DNA of 10,512 nt. It comes from Chloroflexota bacterium. Its GTDB lineage: Bacteria > Chloroflexota > Dormibacteria > Dormibacterales > Dormibacteraceae. This document shows positions 1 through 4,700 of the stretch, piece after piece. The stretch covers positions 1 through 10,512 of the forward strand of contig VBKD01000042.1 in the NCBI GenBank assembly GCA_005888075.1, given 5' to 3'. The notes under the pieces are model-generated. The model saw only the letters and a list, made by a program, of their open reading frames with translations, was not told where the DNA came from and ran no database searches. Numbering within the stretch: the first letter of the stretch is position 1; the number at the start of each line of letters is the position of its first letter. Made by a program: the position numbers and the translations under genes.

Positions 1-315
1 GGTCTTGCTATCCTGCGGCAGAACTTGGACGCTCTCGGTCTCAAGGACCGCGCGAATGTCATTCGGGGTGACGTTGTGCGTTGGCTCGAGACGGCGCCCG
101 ACGCAGTGAAGAGCGCAGGCTTTGTGTTCCTCGATCCCCCATATGACGACGTCGTGCTGGACCGAGCGTTGAAAGTTCTCGATCGAGAGGTCGATGGCGG
201 AGCCACCGTGCTAGCCGAGCATTCGAGGCGCCAGGAGCTTCCGACGCTCACGCGTTTGAAAGTCGATCGCCAGCGCCGTTACGGAGACACCATGGTCACG
301 GTGCTCAAGCCTTGA
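1..315 (+). CDS. rsmD: 16S rRNA (guanine-N2)-methyltransferase RsmD, C-terminal part
   Basis: The 5' end is cut by the window; the frame is open from base 1, so about 104 C-terminal residues are visible of a family usually near 185. Seen: the catalytic motif IV of N2/N6 amino-methyltransferases (FLDPPY, bases 127-144) and a C-terminal RRYGDTMVTVL stretch that resembles the RsmD end. Known of the family: SAM-dependent methylation of G966 in 16S rRNA during small-subunit assembly, in the cytoplasm. The SAM-binding motif I lies outside the window. The TTG at base 25 is an internal codon, not a start. The stop TGA overlaps the TTG start of coaD (TTGA), so the two are probably one operon; rsmD-coaD adjacency is common in bacteria and supports the call. 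Confidence 0.9.
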   Translation, partial: GLAILRQNLDALGLKDRANVIRGDVVRWLETAPDAVKSAGFVFLDPPYDDVVLDRALKVLDREVDGGATVLAEHSRRQELPTLTRLKVDRQRRYGDTMVTVLKP

Positions 316-821
316 GCGCACGCGCGAACCAGCGGCCGAACTCCAAGATCGCCGTCTACCCGGGAAGCTTCGATCCATTCACCAACGGCCACCTCGACGT
401 CGTCGAGCGCGCTCTGGGGATCTTCGACAAGCTCATCGTCGCGGTGGCCGCAAACCCTGACAAACGGCAGCCGCTTTTCACCGTCGAGGAGCGCGTGCGG
501 TTGATCGCTGAGTCGGTGGAGGGGCGCGACCGCGTCGAGGTCGCGAGCTACAAGGGGCTGACCGTGGAGTTCGCCCGCCGGCACGGGGCGCGGACGCTGG
601 TCAAAGGATTGCGCGCATATTCAGACTTCGACGCCGAGCTCCAGCAGGCGCTGATGAACCGAAAGCTGGCGCCTGACGTGCATACCGTTTTCTTGATGTC
701 CAGCTTCACCCATATATTCGTGTCGTCAAGTATCTTGAAGGACATCGCCGGCTACGGAGGCAACGTGTCCGACCTGGTGCCGGCTCCCGTCGCGAGAGCG
801 TTGAAGGAGAAGTACAGATAA
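312..821 (+). CDS. coaD: Phosphopantetheine adenylyltransferase (CoaD)
   Basis: CoaD transfers AMP from ATP to 4'-phosphopantetheine, giving dephospho-CoA, the penultimate step of coenzyme A synthesis. The 169-residue product has the nucleotidyltransferase signature KIAVYPGSFDPFTNGHLD (residues 12-29) with the T-x-G-H motif at 24-27, then KGLRAYSDFDAE and the family-typical SSSILKDIA near the C-terminus. E. coli CoaD is about 159 residues; the extra 10 or so are N-terminal and come from starting at TTG 312, the only ATG/GTG/TTG in frame after the rsmD region and before KIAVYPG. The start overlaps the rsmD stop by four bases (TTGA), which suggests translational coupling; no Shine-Dalgarno stands at good spacing. 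The arginine of the usual VRGLRA motif is lysine here, a mild variant. Confidence 0.96.
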   Translation: MSARANQRPNSKIAVYPGSFDPFTNGHLDVVERALGIFDKLIVAVAANPDKRQPLFTVEERVRLIAESVEGRDRVEVASYKGLTVEFARRHGARTLVKGLRAYSDFDAELQQALMNRKLAPDVHTVFLMSSFTHIFVSSSILKDIAGYGGNVSDLVPAPVARALKEKYR

Positions 822-1303
822 AGGTCGACGAGCTGCTTGACCGTTTCGAGTACCTGATCCAAAACGCGCGCCACGTCCCGCTCTCGACGCAGGTCATGGT
901 CAATGAGGACGAGATGATGGAGCTCGTCGACCAGGTCCGCTTCAATCTTCCCGACGAGATCAAGCAGGCCAACTGGACCGTTTCCGAACAGCAGCGGATC
1001 ATCACCGAGGCGCACGCGGAGGCGGCCCGCATCATGTCGCGGGCCAACGAGCGGGCCGAGGAGACCTCATCAGAGCACGAGGTGCTCCGCCGCGCCGAGC
1101 GGCACGCCGCGCAGGTGGTCAAGGACGCCCAGGCCAAGTCAGACCAGATCATCCGCGAGGCAGAGTCTTACGCTCTGGAACAGCTGAAGCAGCTCGAGGC
1201 GCATCTCGGCCGGACATTGGCCACCGTGCGGCGTGGGGTGGAGGCCCTGCAGTCGAACCAGCCGCCCGCCGAAGAACCCGAGGACGAGGCAGCAGAACAC
1301 TAG
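818..1303 (+). CDS. DivIVA-like / ATPase-annotated coiled-coil protein, probable ATA start
   Basis: This is a cytoplasmic coiled-coil protein of unknown exact role, of the type found beside coaD in Chloroflexota and Actinobacteriota and often labelled DivIVA-like or 'ATPase'. No Walker motif is visible. The region after about residue 50 is a long, charged, alanine-rich heptad-like helix and the C-terminus is an acidic tail (PAEEPEDEAAEH). The first ATG is at 896, but the frame is open upstream and encodes DELLDRFEYLI and VPLSTQVMVNEDEMM. These match the N-terminus I recall for the family (a short helix, then PLS and a V/I-NEDE motif), so the true start is upstream. The only plausible place is ATA 818, which overlaps the coaD stop (ATAA) with AAGGAG at 804-809, eight bases upstream. 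CTG 833 is the alternative. From ATA the product has 161 residues. Coding is near certain; the exact start is inference. Confidence 0.75.
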   Translation: MKVDELLDRFEYLIQNARHVPLSTQVMVNEDEMMELVDQVRFNLPDEIKQANWTVSEQQRIITEAHAEAARIMSRANERAEETSSEHEVLRRAERHAAQVVKDAQAKSDQIIREAESYALEQLKQLEAHLGRTLATVRRGVEALQSNQPPAEEPEDEAAEH

Positions 1304-1322
1304 GGTCCCGCGTCGGGACCCT
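1302..1322 (+). terminator. Perfect 9-bp hairpin after the coaD operon
   Basis: AGGGTCCCG (1302-1310) pairs perfectly with CGGGACCCT (1314-1322) around a three-base loop, starting inside the TAG stop of the preceding gene. No T-run follows, so it is not a textbook intrinsic terminator. Its place between one gene end and the promoter-like box of rpmF suggests a terminator or 3'-end stabilising hairpin. Confidence 0.6.
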
Positions 1323-1331
1323 GGCTTCCCG

Positions 1332-1337
1332 TAGACT
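1332..1337 (+). promoter_or_regulatory. Candidate -10 box (TAGACT) for near-leaderless rpmF
   Basis: TAGACT fits TAnnnT and lies 9 bases before the GTG start of rpmF. A start site about 7 bases downstream would leave a leader of only about 2-3 bases. No Shine-Dalgarno precedes the GTG and no recognisable -35 is present. The same arrangement precedes acpP and smc. Confidence 0.4.
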
Positions 1338-1346
1338 TTCCGGGCC

Positions 1347-1535
1347 GTGGCTCTACCGAAGGTCAAGCTATCCAAGTCCAAGAAGGGGCGCCGCCGCTCC
1401 CACCTGGCGCTGGCGCTGGTCCAGATCCAGCCCTGCCCCAACTGCAAGCACATGAGGCGACCGCACGCCATCTGCCCGAATTGCGGCCACTACGGCCCGG
1501 GCGCCGGTCGCGAGGTCATCAAAGTCAAGGAATAA
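1347..1535 (+). CDS. rpmF: 50S ribosomal protein L32
   Basis: L32 is a small zinc-ribbon protein of the large ribosomal subunit. The 62-residue product begins ALPKVKLSKSKKGRRRSH, matching the family's basic N-terminus (usually A-x-PK-x-K-x-SKSK-x-R-x-RR). It carries two Cys pairs, CPNC and CPNC (residues 30-33 and 44-47), that would bind zinc, so this is the Cys4, zinc-retaining form. The GTG start gives exactly the expected N-terminus. No Shine-Dalgarno is visible and a TAGACT box lies 9 bases upstream, so translation may be leaderless. The DUF177/YceD gene that often precedes rpmF is absent. The stop TAA overlaps the likely ATA start of fabD; rpmF beside fatty-acid genes is a widespread arrangement. 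Confidence 0.96.
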   Translation: MALPKVKLSKSKKGRRRSHLALALVQIQPCPNCKHMRRPHAICPNCGHYGPGAGREVIKVKE

Positions 1536-2449
1536 GCGCGAAGGTCGCGTTCCTGTTTCCCGGCCAGGGCTCGCAGCAGCCTGGCATGGGAGCCGAGCTT
1601 CTCTCTGACCCCGAGATCTCCGAGCTGTGCGACCGGTGTTCATCCTCGGCCGGTGTGGATCTTCGCCGCCTGCTCACCACCGCTGACGAAGACGAGCTGC
1701 GGCTGACGCAGAACGCCCAACCCGCGCTGTGCTTTGAGGGGCTGGGGCTCGCGATTTTGCTGCGCCGGCGAGGCATCGAACCCTCGGCCGCCGCCGGCCA
1801 CAGCGTCGGCGAGTACGCGGCGCTCGCTGTCGCCGGTGCGGTCGACGCGCCACGCGTGATCAAGGCCGTGGTCGAGAGGGGCAAGGCGATGGCCGAGGCG
1901 GCGCCGGCCGGTACGAGCTCGATGGCCGCGGTCCTCGGTCTGGACGCTCAGGCCGTCGAGGCTGCCCTCGCCGGCATGGACGACGCCTGGCCGGCCAACT
2001 ACAACACGCCGACTCAAACCGTGGTCGCCGGCACCATGTCCGGCCTGGAGGTTGCGACGGAGCGGCTTCAGAAGGCGGGTGCCAAGAGGGTCATCCCGCT
2101 CAACGTGAGCGCCGCTTTTCACACTCCGTTGATGGCGCCCGCGGCCGAGCGGCTGCGCGCCGAGCTCGATCGAGTCGAGTGGCGCTCCCCTCGGATCCCG
2201 GTGATGGCGAATCTCACCGGCCGCCCGCACCTCGGAGGCGACCGCATCCCGCATGTCATGGAGATGCAGCTTCGTTCGCCGGTGCGCTGGGCCGCATGCG
2301 TTGCTTCACTGGTTGAGATGGGCTGCGACACCTTCATCGAGGTTGGCCCCAAGCGCGCGCTCACGGGCATGATGCGTGAGCTGGCTCCAAACGCCCGAGC
2401 GGCCGCCATCGGCAACCCCGAGACGGTTGCCCAGTTCAGCCCTGCCTAG
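1532..2449 (+). CDS. fabD: Malonyl-CoA:ACP transacylase (FabD), probable ATA start
   Basis: FabD moves the malonyl group from malonyl-CoA to acyl carrier protein to supply type II fatty acid elongation. Seen (numbering from ATA 1532, 305 residues): KVAFLFPGQGSQ at 4-15, the nucleophile elbow GHSVGEY with Ser91, the conserved Arg in ERGKAM (Arg116), the catalytic His in AFHTPLM (His197), and the C-terminal EVGP motif. Length is typical (about 305-310). In other FabDs the FPGQGSQ motif lies within the first dozen or so residues. The only in-frame ATG/GTG/TTG upstream is TTG 1481, deep inside the rpmF zinc ribbon and giving an unlike 17-residue extension; downstream starts would delete GQGSQ. 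ATA 1532 gives the expected N-terminus and overlaps the rpmF stop as ATAA. The start is inference; the identity is firm. Confidence 0.95.
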   Translation: MSAKVAFLFPGQGSQQPGMGAELLSDPEISELCDRCSSSAGVDLRRLLTTADEDELRLTQNAQPALCFEGLGLAILLRRRGIEPSAAAGHSVGEYAALAVAGAVDAPRVIKAVVERGKAMAEAAPAGTSSMAAVLGLDAQAVEAALAGMDDAWPANYNTPTQTVVAGTMSGLEVATERLQKAGAKRVIPLNVSAAFHTPLMAPAAERLRAELDRVEWRSPRIPVMANLTGRPHLGGDRIPHVMEMQLRSPVRWAACVASLVEMGCDTFIEVGPKRALTGMMRELAPNARAAAIGNPETVAQFSPA

Positions 2450-2487
2450 GCTCGGCAACCATCGGTCGCCAACCTGCTTTCCGTGCC

Positions 2488-2518
2488 TTGACTCGGCCTT
2501 CCGAGACGGGAGCAGAAT
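2488..2518 (+). promoter_or_regulatory. Weak candidate promoter upstream of the ABM/SnoaL gene
   Basis: A good -35-like TTGACT (2488-2493) is followed after 19 bases by CAGAAT (2513-2518), a 4/6 match to TATAAT. The spacer is longer than ideal and contains a short dyad, CTCGG-CCTT-CCGAG (2492-2505). Position in the 186-base gap after fabD supports a promoter, but the match is modest. Confidence 0.3.
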
Positions 2519-2520
2519 CC

Positions 2521-2635
2521 GGGGGTAGCCCAACTCTTTCCCATTCATGGGGAGGTGGCCGATGCCCCCAGGGCACCGGCCGGAGGGGCCGACCCCCAGT
2601 TGGCATTCGGCCGACGTTGCTCATGGAGGTGACAT
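2521..2635 (+). promoter_or_regulatory. Structured leader with alternative pairings and two Shine-Dalgarno copies
   Basis: Two folds compete in this leader. Locally, GGCCG (2557-2561) pairs with CGGCC (2577-2581), and beyond an A/C mismatch TGCCC (2563-2567) pairs with GGGCA (2571-2575) around a 3-base loop. Alternatively 2557-2566 pairs with GGCATTCGGCC (2602-2612) with one bulged base. That same distal arm could also pair with GGCCGA (2587-2592), and GGGGGT (2521-2526) is complementary to ACCCCC (2592-2597). A direct repeat, TCATGGGGAGGTG (2545-2557) and TCATGGAGGTG (2621-2631), places a strong GGAGG both before an upstream ATG (2562) and before the main ATG (2636). The second is GGAGGTGA, the fullest Shine-Dalgarno in the window. 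I recognise no known riboswitch class. Confidence 0.4.
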
Positions 2636-2639
2636 ATGA
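2562..2639 (+). CDS. Possible 25-codon leader ORF overlapping the next start (ATGA)
   Basis: ATG 2562 follows GGGGAGGTG at good spacing and opens a frame of 25 codons rich in Pro, Gly and His (it begins MPPGHRPEGP) that ends at TGA 2637-2639. That stop overlaps the ATG of the downstream gene as ATGA, the classical coupling geometry. No homologue is recognised. The start lies inside the leader hairpin, so translation here could remodel the leader structure. It could also be a chance open frame in GC-rich DNA; base composition alone cannot decide. Confidence 0.3.
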   Translation: MPPGHRPEGPTPSWHSADVAHGGDI

Positions 2640-3379
2640 ACGCAGGCGTAGTCAAGACCCGATACAAGAAGACGGAGCTCGACAAAGCCATCAAGGAATA
2701 CAAGGAGACGGTGCTGCCGGCGATTGCCAAGCACCAGGGGGCGCGCTCGGCTCAGCTGTTGCTGAACCGCGAGACCGGCGACGCTCTCTCGGTGGCGCTC
2801 TATGAGAACGAAGCGGCCGCCAAGTCATTCGCTCCGACCGCCGAGAAGCTCATCGAGTCGATGCAGAAGTACACGTCGGAGGGCGACAAGCCGAAGCGCG
2901 AGCTGTACGACGTCGCCATCTCGACGCAGATGGAGGCGAGGGCGGTCGTCGAGCGCGGCATCAAAGCTTTCAACGCGCATGACATGGAGGCGCTGGCTCG
3001 AGACGCGGCGCCGGACATCGAATCCACGTCGCCGGGTGGCGTGAAGCTGAAGGGTCCGCAGGCCGCGAAAGAGTTCAACCAGAATTTCGTAAACGCCTTT
3101 CCCGACGCGCGAACGGAGCCGAAGAACATCTTCTCGCAGGGATCTCATGTGGTGGTCGAAGGTGTGTTCACGGGCACGCACAACGGCACGCTCAAGACGC
3201 CTATGGGAGACATCCCGGCGACAGGTCGGAAGGTCAAAGGCGAGTTCGTGCAAATCTTTGAGATCGACCGGGGCTTGGTAAAGAGAGACCACCTGATCTA
3301 CGACCAGGTGGAGCTGATGACCCAGCTAGGACTGAGCCCTGCGCCGCAGCAGCAGCACGCGGCAAAGACCTCTCGCTAG
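2636..3379 (+). CDS. Two-domain protein: ABM-like N-terminus fused to SnoaL-like ester cyclase domain
   Basis: Residues 1 to about 95 look like a dimeric alpha-beta barrel of the antibiotic-biosynthesis-monooxygenase (ABM) type: a KTRYKK strand, a helix with VLPAIAKHQGARSAQLLL, RETGDALSVALYENEAAA, then a closing strand ELYDVA. Residues about 100-235 resemble the SnoaL-like polyketide cyclase/ester cyclase fold: GIKAFNAHDMEALA, a LKGPQAAKEF helix, NAFPD, VVVEGVFTGTHNGTL, and IPATGRKV, a hallmark of that family. SnoaL proteins catalyse aldol-type ring closure or remain uncharacterised; the substrate here is unknown. No signal peptide or membrane segment. The ATG has a near-perfect GGAGGTGA upstream. 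The gene lies between fabD and acpP with its own candidate promoter and leader, so it looks like an accessory insertion. The fold calls are by motif memory; the function is not assignable. Confidence 0.75.
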   Translation: MNAGVVKTRYKKTELDKAIKEYKETVLPAIAKHQGARSAQLLLNRETGDALSVALYENEAAAKSFAPTAEKLIESMQKYTSEGDKPKRELYDVAISTQMEARAVVERGIKAFNAHDMEALARDAAPDIESTSPGGVKLKGPQAAKEFNQNFVNAFPDARTEPKNIFSQGSHVVVEGVFTGTHNGTLKTPMGDIPATGRKVKGEFVQIFEIDRGLVKRDHLIYDQVELMTQLGLSPAPQQQHAAKTSR

Positions 3380-3395
3380 AGCAAGCATGGGTGGT

Positions 3396-3425
3396 GGGGC
3401 CCGGGCCGGATGGAGCCCGGGCCCC
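3396..3425 (+). terminator. 11-bp GC hairpin between the ABM/SnoaL gene and acpP
   Basis: GGGGCCCGGGC (3396-3406) pairs perfectly with GCCCGGGCCCC (3415-3425) around an 8-base loop. A smaller hairpin follows: CCCGGC (3434-3439) with GCCGGG (3445-3450). An alternative long-range pairing, GTGGGGCC (3394-3401) with GGCCCCAC (3451-3458), would break the first hairpin. There is no T-run. The position 17 bases after a stop and before a promoter-like box suggests termination. Confidence 0.55.
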
Positions 3426-3471
3426 CGTGGCCGCCCGGCGACAGGCCGGGGGCCCCACTGCTCGCTCGGTG

Positions 3472-3477
3472 TACATT
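3472..3477 (+). promoter_or_regulatory. Candidate -10 box (TACATT) for near-leaderless acpP
   Basis: TACATT lies 9 bases before the acpP ATG, the same offset as the rpmF box. TG directly precedes it (3470-3471), one base off the extended -10 position. No Shine-Dalgarno lies between box and ATG, and no -35 is recognisable because that region is the GC hairpin tail. Confidence 0.45.
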
Positions 3478-3486
3478 AGTCCGCGT

Positions 3487-3735
3487 ATGGAAACTCAAAA
3501 GCTGAGCTTCGAGGACTTCAAGAACATCATCGTCGAGCGCCTTGGTTGTGAGCCAGAGCAGGTCACCATGGACGCGTCGTTCCAGGAGGACCTCAACGCG
3601 GATTCGCTCGACCTCGTCGAGCTCATCTACGCGTTCGAGGAAAACACGGGACTCGAGATCCCGGACGAGGACGCGGAGAAGATCACGACCGTCGGGCAGG
3701 CCTGGGAGTACATCCAGGAGAAGGCCGGCTCATAG
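3487..3735 (+). CDS. acpP: Acyl carrier protein
   Basis: ACP carries the growing acyl chain of type II fatty acid synthesis on a phosphopantetheine arm. The 82-residue acidic product has the attachment motif NADSLDLVELI with Ser40 as the modified residue, preceded by a FQEDL motif and followed by the helix III pattern GLEIPDEDAEKITTVG. Length and layout match the family (75-85 residues). ATG 3487 is chosen over an in-frame GTG at 3391 because the latter would add 32 residues encoded by the GC hairpin. It acts with FabD encoded upstream and depends on CoA made by the CoaD route. No Shine-Dalgarno; a TACATT box suggests a leaderless transcript. The stop TAG overlaps the likely ATA start of rnc (ATAG). 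Confidence 0.97.
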   Translation: METQKLSFEDFKNIIVERLGCEPEQVTMDASFQEDLNADSLDLVELIYAFEENTGLEIPDEDAEKITTVGQAWEYIQEKAGS

Positions 3736-4631
3736 CACAGCCGCAGGCTGCTCCGCTCGCGCAGTCCCTTCAGCTTCTCCAGCAGAAAATAGGGATTCAC
3801 TTTCGTGACCCCGGGCTTCTTCTGGAGGCGGTGACCCACAGCTCGTTCGCCAACGAGAATCCGCAGATCTCGCCGCGCGACAACGAGCGTCTCGAGTATC
3901 TCGGCGACGCGGTGCTGCAGCTCATCAGCGCGGAGTACCTCTACAAGCATCACCCCGGAGCGAGCGAAGGCGAGCTGACGCAAACCAGGTCCGCGATGGT
4001 CAACACCAACACCCTGGCCGAGCTCGCCGAGCAGCTGGATCTCGGCAGCTATCTGTATCTCGGCAAAGGGATCGCAAAAGGTGGCGGCAGGGGCCTCAAG
4101 TCGCTGCTCGCAAACGCGTTCGAAGCGGTGCTTGGCGCGATGTTCCTCGACGCCGGTTATGACGCCGCCTATCACTACTATCTCGACCGCTACCGCTCGC
4201 TGCCGTCCCCGGTTCGTGATGAGAACTTCAAAGGGCGCCTGCAGCAGGTGGCGCAGGAGCGCTTCGGCCAGACGCCCTTCTATGACAGCGAAGGCGCGCG
4301 TGTCGGCAATCGACGCGAGTACACGTCGGTCGTGTTCGCGGGCGCCGAACCGCTGGGCACCGGCCATGGCGCAAGCAAGCAGGAGGCGGAGCAGGACGCG
4401 GCTCGCGCCGCCCTGGAAAGCCTGACCGGCTCGGCTGCCGCGGCGCCGGTGAGCAAGGTTTTGAAACCGCGTTCGCGGAGGGCGCCGCGCAAGAAGCGCG
4501 AGGAGCCCGCTGCCGCGACCGCGAGCCCAACCCCAGCCGAGGTCTTGGCCTTCCCAGCGCCATCGGAGGCGAGCACCGAACAGCTGGCACCTGAGCCGCG
4601 CAGCCGTCAGTTTGGCGAACCCATCGAATAG
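3732..4631 (+). CDS. rnc: Ribonuclease III, probable ATA start, with basic/Pro-Ala tail
   Basis: RNase III cleaves double-stranded RNA, notably in rRNA precursor processing. Numbering from ATA 3732 (299 residues): helix 1 with LQLLQQKIGIHFRDPGLLLEA (13-33) is followed by VTHSSFANE, the catalytic signature NERLEYLGDAVL (51-62), and the second metal-site segment ANAFEAVLGAMFLDAGY, where Asn stands at the position of E. coli Asp114, a variant I recall from other phyla. A double-stranded RNA-binding domain follows (FKGRLQQVAQERFG to SKQEAEQDAARAALESL). The last 65 or so residues are a low-complexity tail, basic then Pro/Ala-rich. The first conventional in-frame start, GTG 3831, would delete helix 1. 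ATA 3732 overlaps the acpP stop as ATAG, with AGGAGAAGG at 3716-3724 seven bases before it. acpP-rnc-smc-ftsY is a common order. Confidence 0.93.
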   Translation: MAQPQAAPLAQSLQLLQQKIGIHFRDPGLLLEAVTHSSFANENPQISPRDNERLEYLGDAVLQLISAEYLYKHHPGASEGELTQTRSAMVNTNTLAELAEQLDLGSYLYLGKGIAKGGGRGLKSLLANAFEAVLGAMFLDAGYDAAYHYYLDRYRSLPSPVRDENFKGRLQQVAQERFGQTPFYDSEGARVGNRREYTSVVFAGAEPLGTGHGASKQEAEQDAARAALESLTGSAAAAPVSKVLKPRSRRAPRKKREEPAAATASPTPAEVLAFPAPSEASTEQLAPEPRSRQFGEPIE

Positions 4632-4640
4632 GCCCCCGGA

Positions 4641-4656
4641 CCAATACCGGTAGTGG
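4641..4656. promoter_or_regulatory. Near-perfect 16-bp palindrome upstream of smc
   Basis: CCAATACCGGTAGTGG is a palindrome with seven of eight pairs matched (only 4644/4653 differ), centred between 4648 and 4649. A second dyad, CTGAG-G-CTCAG, follows at 4657-4667. They lie between the rnc stop and the smc promoter-like box, so an operator is possible; nothing identifies a regulator. Confidence 0.25.
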
Positions 4657-4681
4657 CTGAGGCTCAGGTAGCCCCCGCATC

Positions 4682-4690
4682 TGCTACCTT
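4682..4690 (+). promoter_or_regulatory. Candidate extended -10 (TGCTACCTT) for smc
   Basis: TG-C-TACCTT fits the extended -10 pattern TGnTAnnnT. The hexamer (4685-4690) ends 10 bases before TTG 4701, which would give a leader of only 3-4 bases. It also forms one arm of a hairpin, AGGTAGC (4666-4672) with GCTACCT (4683-4689). No Shine-Dalgarno precedes TTG 4701 and no -35 is evident. Confidence 0.4.
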
Positions 4691-4700
4691 GTCCGCCACG

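Noticed and set aside
1640..2254. Minus-strand open frame of 204 codons opposite fabD
   Set aside because: It mirrors fabD codons and has no motif of its own; it is a GC-driven shadow.
3391..3486. N-terminal extension of acpP from GTG 3391
   Set aside because: The extra 32 codons come from the GC hairpin and give Gly/Pro/Arg-rich sequence unlike any ACP; ATG 3487 gives the usual length.
4119..4170. Asn in place of a catalytic Asp in RNase III (ANAFEA) as a sign of inactivity
   Set aside because: Asn at this position is recalled from many active RNase III sequences of other phyla, and the NERLEYLGDAVL signature is intact.
4653..4700. GTG 4653 as the smc start
   Set aside because: It adds 16 residues before the canonical SMC N-terminus, has no Shine-Dalgarno and lies within the palindrome. 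It is not excluded, only less likely than TTG 4701.
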